From the NCBI GenBank assembly GCA_021783435.1, contig JAJXUC010000092.1:1-14410 (forward strand): a DNA stretch of 14,410 bases. The letters are read 5' to 3'. Of the stretch, positions 1-7,815 are shown one piece after another. The position numbers and the translations under genes were made by a program. The notes beneath the pieces were generated by a model. That model searched no databases. It was given only the letters and a program-made list of their open reading frames with translations, and was not told the origin of the DNA. How positions within the stretch are numbered: position 1 is the first letter of the stretch; the number at the start of each line of letters is the position of its first letter. This stretch comes from Pseudomonadota bacterium. Its GTDB lineage: Bacteria > Pseudomonadota > Gammaproteobacteria > Burkholderiales > Burkholderiaceae.

Positions 1-1466
1 ACGAGTCGCTGATCATGCAGCAAAGCGACATCGGCGCCATCTCCAACTCGGTGAAGGACTGCCTGCGCTGCGGCAAGTGCAAGCCGGTGTGCGCCACCCA
101 CGTGCCGCGCGCCAACCTGCTCTATTCCCCGCGCAACAAGATCCTCGCCACCTCGCTGCTGGTCGAGGCCTTCCTGTACGAGGAACAGACCCGGCGCGGC
201 GTGAGCCTCCACCACTGGGAGGAGTTCGAGGACGTGGCCGACCATTGCACGGTCTGCCACAAATGCCTGTCTCCCTGCCCGGTGGACATCGACTTCGGCG
301 ACGTGTCGATGAATATGCGCAACCTGCTGCGCAAGATGGGCCAGAAGAGCTTCAACCCTGTCAACGCGGCAGCCATGTTCTTTCTCAACGCCACCGACCC
401 GCGCACCATCAAGACCGTGCGCGCCGGCATGATGCAGTGGGGCTTCAAGGCGCAGAACCTGGGCGTCAAGCTGCTGCGCGGCCTGGGCCGCAGGCAGACC
501 GCCGCGCCGCCCGCCAGCACCGGCAAGCCGGCGCTGCGCGAGCAGGTCGTGCACTTCGTCAACAAGCCCATGCCCGGCGGGCTGCCGAAGAAGACGGCGC
601 GCGCGCTGCTGGACATCGAGGACAAGGACTTCGTCCCCATCATCCGCAACCCCGCCGCCACCACGGTGGACAGCGAAGCGGTGTTCTACTTCCCCGGCTG
701 CGGCTCCGAGCGCCTGTTTTCACAGGTTGGGCTGGCCACCCAGGCCATGCTCTGGCAAGTGGGCGTGCAGACCGTGCTGCCGCCCGGCTATCTGTGCTGC
801 GGCTACCCGCAGCGCGGCTCGGGCCAGTACGACCGCGCCGAGAAGATCATCACCGACAACCGCGTGCTGTTCCACCGCGTGGCCAATACGCTGAACTACC
901 TCGACATCAAGACCGTGGTGGTGAGCTGCGGCACCTGCTTCGACCAGCTGCAGGACTACGCCTTCGACAAGATCTTCCCCGGCTGCCGCATCGTCGACAT
1001 CCACGAGTTCCTGCTCGAAAAAGGCGTGACCCTGCCCAACACCGGCACCGCCTACCTCTACCACGACCCCTGCCACACGCCGATGAAGCAGCAGGAGCCG
1101 ATGAAGACCGTGCGCGCCCTGCTGGGCGACGGCGTGCGCAAGAGCGAGCGCTGCTGCGGCGAAAGCGGCACCCTGGGCGTGAGCCGTCCCGACATCGCCA
1201 CCCAGGTGCGCTTCCGCAAGGAAGAGGAGCTGCGCGCCGACGAGGCCGCGCTGCGCGCGCAGGGTCACACCGGCGGCGTCAAGATCCTCACCTCCTGCCC
1301 GAGCTGCCTGCAGGGCCTGTCGCGCTACAAGAACGACCTGCAGCACGGGCTGCTCGAGGCCGACTACATCGTCATCGAAATGGCCCGCCACCTCCTCGGC
1401 GAGGACTGGATGCCGGCCTACGTCAAGGCTGCCAATGCGGGCGGCATCGAGCGCGTGCTGGTGTGA
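1..1466 (+). CDS. C-terminal part of a large Fe-S / FAD-linked oxidoreductase (GlpC/HdrD-like cysteine-rich domains)
   Basis: The reading frame is open to the left edge with no stop before the ATG at 15, so this is probably the 3' part of a longer gene. Numbering from that Met, there are two 4Fe-4S ferredoxin motifs: C16-x2-C19-x2-C22-x3-C26 and C78-x2-C81-x2-C84-x3-C88-P. Two CCG-type cysteine-rich domains follow: YFPGCGSERL with CCGYPQ and SCGTC, then HDPCHTP with RCCGESG and SCPSC. This layout matches the electron-transfer subunits GlpC, GlcF, LldE and HdrD, which pass electrons from flavin dehydrogenases to quinone or other carriers. In Burkholderiales such a module is often the C-terminal part of a single FAD/FMN oxidoreductase of well over 1,000 residues (DUF3683 type). 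I infer that arrangement here, but the flavin domain is outside the window. The substrate is unknown. A stand-alone subunit starting at 15 is the less likely alternative, since no ribosome binding site is visible there. Confidence 0.85.
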   Translation, partial: ESLIMQQSDIGAISNSVKDCLRCGKCKPVCATHVPRANLLYSPRNKILATSLLVEAFLYEEQTRRGVSLHHWEEFEDVADHCTVCHKCLSPCPVDIDFGDVSMNMRNLLRKMGQKSFNPVNAAAMFFLNATDPRTIKTVRAGMMQWGFKAQNLGVKLLRGLGRRQTAAPPASTGKPALREQVVHFVNKPMPGGLPKKTARALLDIEDKDFVPIIRNPAATTVDSEAVFYFPGCGSERLFSQVGLATQAMLWQVGVQTVLPPGYLCCGYPQRGSGQYDRAEKIITDNRVLFHRVANTLNYLDIKTVVVSCGTCFDQLQDYAFDKIFPGCRIVDIHEFLLEKGVTLPNTGTAYLYHDPCHTPMKQQEPMKTVRALLGDGVRKSERCCGESGTLGVSRPDIATQVRFRKEEELRADEAALRAQGHTGGVKILTSCPSCLQGLSRYKNDLQHGLLEADYIVIEMARHLLGEDWMPAYVKAANAGGIERVLV

Positions 1467-1523
1467 TGGCGTCGCCACGCAGAGTTTGAATCCAATCCGG
1501 CGCGCCCGGCGTAAGGAGTTGCA

Positions 1524-1543
1524 AGGCCGCGGATTCGTGGCCT
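1524..1543 (+). other. Short hairpin between the oxidoreductase and the ferritin-like gene
   Basis: AGGCC at 1524-1528 pairs with GGCCT at 1539-1543. The stem extends inward by a G-U pair and CG/CG, leaving a GATT tetraloop. A small GTTG-ACC-CAAC hairpin follows at once. There is no T-run, so this is not a standard intrinsic terminator. It could be a weak terminator, an mRNA 3' end stabiliser or a leader structure for the next gene. Confidence 0.3.
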
Positions 1544-1576
1544 GTTGACCCAACCCCTTTCACCAAGGACACGACC

Positions 1577-2161
1577 ATGGATGCTTCCACCACCGCCCGC
1601 CCCTCCACACCCGAACTCGGCCGCCGCAACTGGTTCAAGCAGGGCGGCCTGTTCGTCGCCGGCCTCACCGCCGCAGGCACGCTGGCGCTGCCCGCGCGCA
1701 GCTTCGCCGCGTCGATGTCGAACGACGACGACATCAAGATGCTCAACGTCGCGCTGGGCCTGGAGTACCAGGCCATCGCCGCCTACCAGGTGGGGGCCGA
1801 GTCGGGCCTGCTGCAAAAGCCGGTGCTGGCGGTCGCCGTGGCGTTCCAGGGCCAGCACAAGGCGCATGCCGGGGTGCTGGAGTCGACCATCCAGAAGCTG
1901 GGCGGCACGCCGGTGATGGCGATGAAACCGGCGGCCTACGGCTTCCCGACCGATCAGCTGAAGAACCAGGCCGACGTGCTGCGCTTCGCCGCCGGGCTGG
2001 AGAAGGGCGCCGCCAGCGCCTACCTGGGGACGGTGCCGCAGTTCCACAACCGCGACCTGGCCAAGGCCGCGGCCAGCATCCTGGGCGACGAGACCATGCA
2101 CTGGGCCATTTTGCTCAACGCCCTGGGCGAGAACCCGGTGCCGGCGGCGTTCATCGCCTGA
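1577..2161 (+). CDS. Tat-exported ferritin-like domain protein
   Basis: The 194-residue protein starts at an ATG with AAGGA a short distance upstream. The N-terminus carries a twin-arginine signal: R16-R17-N-W-F-K, a hydrophobic stretch (about 22-40) and a likely cleavage after the A-R-S-F-A-A region (about 41-45). The protein should therefore fold in the cytoplasm and be exported. The mature part is all-helical, with carboxylate and histidine positions typical of ferritin-like four-helix bundles: E63 in GLEYQAIAAY, H94 and H97 in GQHKAH, E142, and E172-x2-H175 in DETMH. It resembles the Ferritin_2/DUF4439-type families, whose exact function is mostly unproven; metal binding or oxidant handling in the periplasm is an inference. 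A sigma/anti-sigma pair lies just downstream on the same strand, which suggests a shared envelope-stress circuit. Family call is fairly sure, role is not. Confidence 0.85.
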   Translation: MDASTTARPSTPELGRRNWFKQGGLFVAGLTAAGTLALPARSFAASMSNDDDIKMLNVALGLEYQAIAAYQVGAESGLLQKPVLAVAVAFQGQHKAHAGVLESTIQKLGGTPVMAMKPAAYGFPTDQLKNQADVLRFAAGLEKGAASAYLGTVPQFHNRDLAKAAASILGDETMHWAILLNALGENPVPAAFIA

Positions 2162-2398
2162 ACCTTGCAGGGGGACCGGCCGAAGGCCCTGGCGGATACC
2201 GTTTCACGCCTTTGTCATGGCCGGTTTCACACTGCCTGCGCAAGCCGCAAGCCAGCCATTAAGATGCCGAAGCACCTCGGCGCCTGTGGCTGGTCCGGGT
2301 CCTTTGCCTCGCAGGGGGCTGCGCCGCATGGCGCCAAGGAACATGGCGCGCCAGCCCGCCGCGGCATGCCATACCAGCCACTTGCCTTGCCTTTTTCG

Positions 2399-2956
2399 AT
2401 GCCCGATCTTGAAAAACTCCTGGCCTATACCGCCCTGGCCGACCAGCAGGCTTTCGCCGCGCTGTACCAGGCCACGCAGCGCCGCGCCTGGGCCATCTGC
2501 CTGCGCCTGCTGCGCGACCCGACCACGGCCGAAGACGTCATGCAGGACGCCTATGTGAAGGTCTGGCACCAGGCCGCCAGCTACCGGCCCGCGCAGGGTT
2601 CGGCGCAGGCCTGGCTGGCCGCCGTGGTGCGCAACACCTGCCTGGACAAACTGCGCGCGCTTGGGCGCGAGCCGGTGGAGAGCATGGATGCGATGGATGC
2701 GCCGGTCGATCCGGCCGACGCCGCGCCCGGCCCCGAGCAACTGCTGGAGCGCAGCATGTCGCACGGCGCGCTGGAGCGCTGTTTCGGCGCGCTCAAGCCG
2801 CAGCAGCGCGAACTGCTCACGCAAACCTATGTGATGGGCCATTCGCACCGCGAGCTGGCGTCGCAAAGCGGCATCGCGCTGGGCACGATCAAGACCGTCA
2901 TTCGGCGCGCCGTCATCGCGCTGCGCGAATGCCTTGGCGAAGGGGCCGCATCATGA
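2399..2956 (+). CDS. ECF-type RNA polymerase sigma factor (SigK-like)
   Basis: From the ATG at 2399 the protein has 185 residues, normal for an ECF sigma factor. Region sigma-2 covers about residues 13-85, including the core-binding and -10 recognition stretch ending AEDVMQDAYVKVW. A linker rich in Asp, Ala and Pro follows, then sigma-4 at about 115-178 with the helix-turn-helix SHRELASQSGIALGTIKTVI. The start is uncertain. The frame is open from 2165, with another ATG at 2366, and none has a clear Shine-Dalgarno; 2399 is chosen because ECF proteins normally begin 10-15 residues before the DxxAFxxLY motif. The TGA stop overlaps the anti-sigma ATG, so the two are probably translationally coupled. 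The 237 bases before 2399 hold no gene and no convincing promoter. Target promoters cannot be read from this window; the upstream ferritin-like gene is the obvious candidate. Confidence 0.9.
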   Translation: MPDLEKLLAYTALADQQAFAALYQATQRRAWAICLRLLRDPTTAEDVMQDAYVKVWHQAASYRPAQGSAQAWLAAVVRNTCLDKLRALGREPVESMDAMDAPVDPADAAPGPEQLLERSMSHGALERCFGALKPQQRELLTQTYVMGHSHRELASQSGIALGTIKTVIRRAVIALRECLGEGAAS

Positions 2957-3726
2957 TGAAGCGCTACGACCACCCCGAACTCATCGACCGGCTGACTGCC
3001 GACTACCTCACCGGCGGCATGAACCCGGCCGCGCGCCGCCGCTTCGAGACCCTGATGCAGGAGCGGCCCGCCGTGCTGCTGGCGATGCGGCGGTGGCGCC
3101 GCGAATTGAACGACGGCCTGCTTGGCGGGGACGCTCCCGCCGGCGTCTGGACGGCCGTGCGGCAGCGCATCGCCGGCGCGACGTCCGCCGCAGCGGGATC
3201 CGCGCCGGCGCCCCGCGGCTGGGCCAAGCGCACCTGGCAAGGACTGGCGCTGGGCATGGGCGTGCTGGCCGCCTCGCTGTTGATGTCGCTGGTCGCGGTG
3301 CTGCAGGAGCCGGGCCCGCCGCCGCCGGCGGCGGCGCAAATGGCCGCGCTGCTGCGCGGCCCCGACGGACATGCGGCGGTCATCACCGTGCACCAGGACC
3401 GGCTCGTGCTGACGGCGGTGGGCGCGGTTGCCGTGCCGAGCGGCAAGTCGTACGAATTGTGGATGCTCCCGGAGCATGGCAAGCCGCAAGCGGTGGGCGT
3501 GGTGCATCTGCGCACGTCCGAAACCCTGCAGCTTCCCGTGCCGGCGCTGGAGGCGCTGACCCAGGCCAAGGGCTTTGCGATCAGCGTGGAGCCTGCCGGC
3601 GGTTCTCCCACCGGGCAGCCGACCGGCCCCATCACCTACCAGGGCGGGGTGGTGGCGATATCCAACTACCAGCCCCCCCAGCCGCAGATCCTGCGCGGCC
3701 AGGGCGGTGGCGGGTTCTACGAATAA
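2953..3726 (+). CDS. Membrane-bound anti-sigma factor, RskA C-terminal type
   Basis: The start ATG at 2953 overlaps the sigma factor stop (ATGA); a second ATG follows at 2956. The 257-residue protein has an N-terminal cytoplasmic sigma-binding segment (about 1-75; HPELIDRLTADYLTGGM then an Arg-rich helix), an Ala/Pro linker, one transmembrane helix at about 95-117, and an outer domain at about 128-240. The outer domain carries the RskA hallmark SYELWMLPEHGKPQAVGV and ends in FAISVEPAGGSPTGQPTGPI. The family holds its partner sigma factor at the membrane until regulated proteolysis releases it. The N-terminal segment has a His (H7) but no Cys pair, so it lacks the zinc-binding HxxxCxxC of ZAS anti-sigma factors; direct thiol sensing there is unlikely. 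The C-terminus ends in a Gly-rich tail (GQGGGGFYE). Confidence 0.88.
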   Translation: MMKRYDHPELIDRLTADYLTGGMNPAARRRFETLMQERPAVLLAMRRWRRELNDGLLGGDAPAGVWTAVRQRIAGATSAAAGSAPAPRGWAKRTWQGLALGMGVLAASLLMSLVAVLQEPGPPPPAAAQMAALLRGPDGHAAVITVHQDRLVLTAVGAVAVPSGKSYELWMLPEHGKPQAVGVVHLRTSETLQLPVPALEALTQAKGFAISVEPAGGSPTGQPTGPITYQGGVVAISNYQPPQPQILRGQGGGGFYE

Positions 3727-3740
3727 CCGCGCCGCGCACC

Positions 3741-4226
3741 ATGACGGCCGACGCGCAAGCGCAGGACTGCCCGCTGTGCTCCCGGGCTGGCGGACTGCCG
3801 GTGTGGGATGGCCGCTGGATGCGCCTGATCCGCGCCGAGGAGGCGCTGCATCCGGCCACCTATCGCCTGGTGTGGCAGACGCATGCGGCCGAGTTCACCG
3901 ACCTGGACCCCTTGCAGCGCACCGTGTGCATGGACGCGGTGGCCCTGGTCGAGCGCGAGATGCGCACCGCGCTCGGCGCGCACAAGATCAATCTTGCCAG
4001 CCTGGGCAATGTCGTGCCGCACCTGCACTGGCATCTCGTCGCACGCTGGAACTGGGACGCGCATTGGCCGCAGCCGGTGTGGGCAGCGCCGCAGCGCGAG
4101 GCCGACGCCGCGCGCCTGGATGCGCTGCGTGCCGCGCTTCCGGCGCTGGATGCGCGCCTGCGCGCGGCATTGCTCGCACGCTTCGCCCCGCTTCCTGGAG
4201 CAGCGGAAGGTTCAGATCACTCTTGA
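3741..4226 (+). CDS. HIT-family nucleotide hydrolase/transferase
   Basis: The 161-residue protein starts at the ATG at 3741, 14 bases after the anti-sigma stop. The N-terminus has CPLC at residues 10-13, a Cys pair common in the HIT group annotated as diadenosine tetraphosphate hydrolase-like. The diagnostic histidine triad is H94-L-H96-W-H98-L-V; H96 is the expected nucleophile. The preceding KINLASLGNVVPHLHWHL is typical of the family. Such enzymes act in the cytoplasm on nucleoside phosphates with purine leaving groups, but this substrate is unknown. No Shine-Dalgarno is visible, so it may be read through from the sigma/anti-sigma transcript. Its last 15 bases overlap the 3' end of hemN on the other strand. 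A role in the sigma circuit is not supported beyond adjacency. Confidence 0.88.
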   Translation: MTADAQAQDCPLCSRAGGLPVWDGRWMRLIRAEEALHPATYRLVWQTHAAEFTDLDPLQRTVCMDAVALVEREMRTALGAHKINLASLGNVVPHLHWHLVARWNWDAHWPQPVWAAPQREADAARLDALRAALPALDARLRAALLARFAPLPGAAEGSDHS

Positions 4227-5609
4227 ATAACGCGGCGCCTGCAGCAGACTGGCGGCGTCGTGCAAGTGCCGGTCGAACTGCATGGCGATGACGCGCACGA
4301 GCAAGCGGCCCTGCGGGGTGACGCGCAGGGCCAGGCCTTCGCGCTGCAGCAGCCCCGCCTGCTCCAGCGGCTCCAGACGCTTGAGGTCGGCCGCGAAGTA
4401 AGCCTGGGCCTCGGGCACGCCGTGCCGCTGCGCGAGGTCCTGCAGGTCGAGCGCGAAATCGCACATCAGGCGCTGGATGGCGTCGCGGCGCACGAGATCG
4501 TCGTCGCCTAAGGTCAGGCCGCGATCGACCGGAAGCTCGCCCGCGGCGAGCGCGGCGCCATAGGCTTCCAGCGACTTGGCGTTCTGGATGTAGTGGCGCC
4601 CGAGCTTGGAAATGCCCGAGACGCCGAAGGCCAGCAGGTCGAGGTCGGCCTGGGTGGAATAGCCCTGGAAATTGCGGTGCAGCTGGCCTTCGCGCTGGGC
4701 CCGCGCCAGCTCGTCATCGGGCAGCGCGAAATGGTCCATGCCGATATAGACATAGCCGGCATGCGCCAGCCTGCGGATGGCCAGGCCCAGCAGCAACAGC
4801 TTGGCCTGCGGCTCGGGCAGGTCGGCCGCGTCGATGCGCCGTTGCGGCGTGAAGCGCTGCGGCAGATGCGCGTAGCTGTACAGCGCGACGCGGTCGGGGC
4901 GCAGATCGACCACCTGCTCCAGCGTGGCGGCGAAATTGAAGGCATTCTGGCGCGGCAAGCCGTAGATCAAGTCGATGCTGACCGAGGCGAAACCGTTGGC
5001 GCGCGCCGCCTGGATGACGTCCCGGGTCTCCTCCACGCTCTGGATGCGGTTGACCGCCTGCTGCACGGCGGGATCGAAATCCTGCACGCCAACGCTCATG
5101 CGGTTGAAGCCCAGCGCGGCCAGATGCGCGACGCGCTCCCTGCCAACCTTGCGCGGGTCGATCTCGATGGAGTACTCGCCCCCGGGTTGCAGGGCGAAAT
5201 GCCGGTGCGTCATGTCCATCAGGCGCGTGACCTCCTGGTCGGCCAGGAATGTCGGCGTGCCGCCGCCCCAGTGCAGCTGGGTCACCGGCAGGCGCGCGCC
5301 CAGCAAGGAGGCCACGCGCTCCATTTCCTGCTCGACCTGATCGAGGTAAGGGCCGCTGCGCGCGTGGTTCTTGGTCGGGATCTTGTTGCAGCCGCAGTAG
5401 TAGCACAGGGTCTCGCAAAACGGGATATGCACGTAGAGCGACAGCGGCGTGGCGGTGGCCTGGCCGCGCTCGCGCAGGGCGGCGGCGTAGTCGGCGGCGC
5501 GGAAATCCGGGCGAAAGCGGTCGGCCGTGGGATAGGAGGTGTAGCGCGGACCGGCCACGTCGAAACGGCGGATGAGGTCGGGCTGGAAATCGAGATTCGC
5601 GGGCATCAT
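4212..5609 (-). CDS. hemN: Oxygen-independent coproporphyrinogen III oxidase
   Basis: This 465-residue radical SAM enzyme converts coproporphyrinogen III to protoporphyrinogen IX without oxygen, in the cytoplasm, as part of haem synthesis. The iron-sulfur motif is YVHIPFC65-ETLC69-YYC72-GC, followed by the SAM-binding GGGTPT (about 115-120). Other family blocks are visible: GPRYTSYPTADRF near the N-terminus, FNRMSVGVQDF, DLIYGLPRQ, IGMDHFALPDDELA and HRNFQGYSTQ. It ends in SRVI as E. coli HemN does, and is close to that protein's length. The N-terminus aligns well from the Met pair at 5609/5606, so the start is fairly secure even though no ribosome binding site is seen. The upstream FNR/Anr-like promoter fits induction at low oxygen. 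It is convergent with the HIT gene (15-base overlap) and divergent from kup. Confidence 0.97.
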   Translation of the reverse strand: MMPANLDFQPDLIRRFDVAGPRYTSYPTADRFRPDFRAADYAAALRERGQATATPLSLYVHIPFCETLCYYCGCNKIPTKNHARSGPYLDQVEQEMERVASLLGARLPVTQLHWGGGTPTFLADQEVTRLMDMTHRHFALQPGGEYSIEIDPRKVGRERVAHLAALGFNRMSVGVQDFDPAVQQAVNRIQSVEETRDVIQAARANGFASVSIDLIYGLPRQNAFNFAATLEQVVDLRPDRVALYSYAHLPQRFTPQRRIDAADLPEPQAKLLLLGLAIRRLAHAGYVYIGMDHFALPDDELARAQREGQLHRNFQGYSTQADLDLLAFGVSGISKLGRHYIQNAKSLEAYGAALAAGELPVDRGLTLGDDDLVRRDAIQRLMCDFALDLQDLAQRHGVPEAQAYFAADLKRLEPLEQAGLLQREGLALRVTPQGRLLVRVIAMQFDRHLHDAASLLQAPRYSRVI

Positions 5610-5617
5610 GACTACGC

Positions 5618-5659
5618 ACTATGCGGGTTCGCAATCGCCACGTCTTTGATCTAGCGCAA
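5618..5659 (-). promoter_or_regulatory. Predicted FNR/Anr class II promoter of hemN
   Basis: Read on the minus strand, TTGCGCTAGATCAA (5659 to 5646) matches the FNR/Anr box TTGATN4ATCAA at 8 of 10 conserved positions. CATAGT (5623 to 5618) matches TATAAT at 4 of 6. The gap between them is 22 bases, exactly that of a class II FNR promoter (box centred at -41.5). This places the transcription start near 5611, two bases before the first ATG. Motifs and spacing are seen; activity is inferred. Confidence 0.6.
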
Positions 5660-5789
5660 CGAGAGCGAGAACACCTCCCTGGCAATAGGGGGGAATCGGC
5701 GTCATGCTGCAACGCAAAATCGCTCTAAGATGCCGGTTCTTTCCATTTCGGCCCGCAGTGCGGGAATCTTGCCGCGCCGGGTTTCACCT

Positions 5790-7676
5790 ATGCAAAACAG
5801 CGAAATACAACACAAGGGTTCGATGGCTGCGCTCAGCCTGGGGGCTCTTGGGGTGGTGTATGGCGATATCGGCACGAGTCCGCTCTACGCCTTCAAGGAG
5901 GCTTTCAATCCCGCGCACGACCTCGGCTATAGCGCGCCCAATATTTATGGCGTACTGTCGCTCATCTTCTGGGCGCTGACCATCATCGTCACGGTGAAAT
6001 ACGTGATGCTGGCGCTACGCGCCGACAACCAGGGCGAGGGCGGCATCCTGGCGCTGATGGCCCTGGTGATGCGGCGCTATGCGCCGCGCACGCGCGGGCG
6101 CACGATCGCGGTGTCGCTCGGCCTGATCGGCGCCTCGATGTTCTACGGCGACAGCATCATCACGCCGGCCATCTCGGTGCTGTCGGCGATCGAGGGCACG
6201 ACGGTGGCGACCCCCCTGCTGCACGATGCCGTGGTGCCGCTCACGGTGCTCATTCTCATCGGCCTGTTCCTGGTGCAAAAGCGCGGCACAGCGCTGGTCG
6301 GAGCCTACTTCGGCCCCGTCATGATGCTTTGGTTTGCTGTCTTGGGTGTGCTCGGATTGATGCAGATCGCGCGCAACCCCACGGTTCTGCTCGCCTTGAA
6401 TCCATGGTGGGGCGTGGACATGTTCATCCGCGAGCCGGGGTTGGCCCTGTTCCTGCTCGGCGCCGTGTTCCTCACGCTGACGGGCGGCGAGGCGCTCTAC
6501 GCCGACATGGGTCATTTCGGCCGCCAGCCCATCCGCAGGGCGTGGCTGGTCGTGGTGATGCCCGGCCTGTTGCTGAACTACTTCGGCCAGGGCGCGCTGG
6601 TGCTGGCGCATCCGGAGACGGTGAAGAACCCGTTCTTCTACCTCGCTCCCGATTGGGCGCTGTGGCCCCTGGTGATTCTGTCGGCCATGGCGACGGTCAT
6701 TGCTTCGCAAGCGGTGATCTCGGGCGCCTATTCCATGACCACCCAGGCCATCAAGCTCGGTTATCTGCCGCGCATGAAGGTGCAGTTCACCAACGAGCGC
6801 AACCAAGGCCAGATCTACGTGCCATTCATCAACTGGATGCTGCTGATCTTCGTGGTCCTCCTGGTACTGGCCTTCCGCACCTCGGACAATCTGGCCGCGG
6901 CCTACGGCATCGCCGTCAACATCACCATGGTCACCACCACCATCTTTCTGTGGATGGTGGCGCCCAGGCGCTGGAATTGGGGCGTGCGGCGCACCAACCT
7001 GGTGTTCCTGCCCCTGGTGCTGGTCGAGACGCTGTTCCTCGCCTCCAATTCGCTGAAGATCGACCATGGCGGCTGGTTCCCGCTGGTGTTCGGCACAGCG
7101 GTCTACATCCTGCTGTCGACATGGAAACGCGGCCGCACCCTGCTCAAGCGCCAACTGCAGGAGCACGCGCTGAACCTCAAGGATTTCGTCCATAGCCTGT
7201 CCACCTACCCTCCCACGCGCGTGGAAGGCACGGCCATCTACCTCACGCCCGACGCCAACACCGTGCCGCACGCGCTGCTGCACAACCTCAAGCACAACAA
7301 GGTGCTGCACGAACGGGTGCTGTTCCTCTCGGCGCAAACGGCTGACGTGCCCCATGTGCCGCCCGAGCAGGGCGTGCAGCTCACCACCATGGAGGAGGGC
7401 ATCTACCTGCTGCATGTGGAGTTTGGCTTCAAGGACGAGCCGGACATCCAGCGCCTGTTGAAAGAGTGCGAGCGCATGCACGGGCTTGAGTTCCACCTGA
7501 TGGAGACCTCTTTTTTCCTGGCGCGCCAGACCATCATTCCCTCCAAGCTGCCCGGCATGGCCCCATGGCGCGAAGTGCTGTTCTCGTGGATGAGCCGCAA
7601 CGCGCAAGAAGCCTCCGACTACTTCCGCATTCCGCCCAACCGGGTTGTGGAACTGGGCACGCAGATCGAGATCTGA
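5790..7676 (+). CDS. kup: Kup-family low-affinity potassium uptake transporter
   Basis: The 628-residue protein is close to E. coli Kup (622). It imports potassium across the inner membrane, probably with protons. The first helix holds the family signature GVVYGDIGTSPLY (residues 21-33). About twelve hydrophobic helices follow to about residue 450, including GDSIITPAISVLSAIEG and LTGGEALYADMGHFGRQPI. A hydrophilic cytoplasmic tail ends near FFRIPPNRVVELGTQIEI. The start at 5790 gives a 13-residue lead before the conserved core, as in E. coli. An in-frame ATG at 5730 would add an unlikely Arg-rich leader, and one at 5823 has AAGGG upstream but would shorten the tail before the first helix. The 180 bases shared with hemN hold a small CCCGC-AGT-GCGGG hairpin (5752-5764). 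No strong sigma-70 promoter for kup is evident. Confidence 0.96.
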   Translation: MQNSEIQHKGSMAALSLGALGVVYGDIGTSPLYAFKEAFNPAHDLGYSAPNIYGVLSLIFWALTIIVTVKYVMLALRADNQGEGGILALMALVMRRYAPRTRGRTIAVSLGLIGASMFYGDSIITPAISVLSAIEGTTVATPLLHDAVVPLTVLILIGLFLVQKRGTALVGAYFGPVMMLWFAVLGVLGLMQIARNPTVLLALNPWWGVDMFIREPGLALFLLGAVFLTLTGGEALYADMGHFGRQPIRRAWLVVVMPGLLLNYFGQGALVLAHPETVKNPFFYLAPDWALWPLVILSAMATVIASQAVISGAYSMTTQAIKLGYLPRMKVQFTNERNQGQIYVPFINWMLLIFVVLLVLAFRTSDNLAAAYGIAVNITMVTTTIFLWMVAPRRWNWGVRRTNLVFLPLVLVETLFLASNSLKIDHGGWFPLVFGTAVYILLSTWKRGRTLLKRQLQEHALNLKDFVHSLSTYPPTRVEGTAIYLTPDANTVPHALLHNLKHNKVLHERVLFLSAQTADVPHVPPEQGVQLTTMEEGIYLLHVEFGFKDEPDIQRLLKECERMHGLEFHLMETSFFLARQTIIPSKLPGMAPWREVLFSWMSRNAQEASDYFRIPPNRVVELGTQIEI

Positions 7677-7707
7677 GCCAAAAATTTCGCTCAGATGTGC
7701 CGAAATT
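7671..7707. repeat. Two overlapping inverted repeats at the kup 3' end
   Basis: ATCTGAG at 7671-7677, spanning the kup stop codon, pairs with CTCAGAT at 7690-7696. AATTTCG at 7683-7689 pairs with CGAAATT at 7701-7707. Each has a 7-bp perfect stem. The two hairpins share sequence and cannot form together. No T-run follows, so neither is a standard terminator. Confidence 0.5.
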
Positions 7708-7815
7708 CACGGCTTCGCCCAAGATTCATCCACCACCCGCTTGCAAACCGGCTCTTCGTCGGCATGATGGATGCATGACGGGGTTGACGCCGTCGTTCGC
7801 CATTGGAGGTGCATC

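Noticed and set aside
2934..3740. Upstream extension of the HIT gene in frame through the anti-sigma gene
   Set aside because: The extension is Arg/Ala/Gly-rich out-of-frame translation of the anti-sigma gene; the HIT family begins at the ATG at 3741.
4593..5654. Long open frame on the plus strand across hemN
   Set aside because: Shadow of hemN with no domain and an Ala/Gly/Arg-rich composition.
5646..5659. FNR-like box as regulator of kup
   Set aside because: It lies 131 bases before the kup start with no matching -10 on the plus strand, while the minus strand fits hemN exactly.
6015..7607. Long open frame on the minus strand across kup
   Set aside because: It is Arg/His/Gln-rich low-complexity translation antisense to a strongly conserved transporter; a GC-rich codon-bias shadow.
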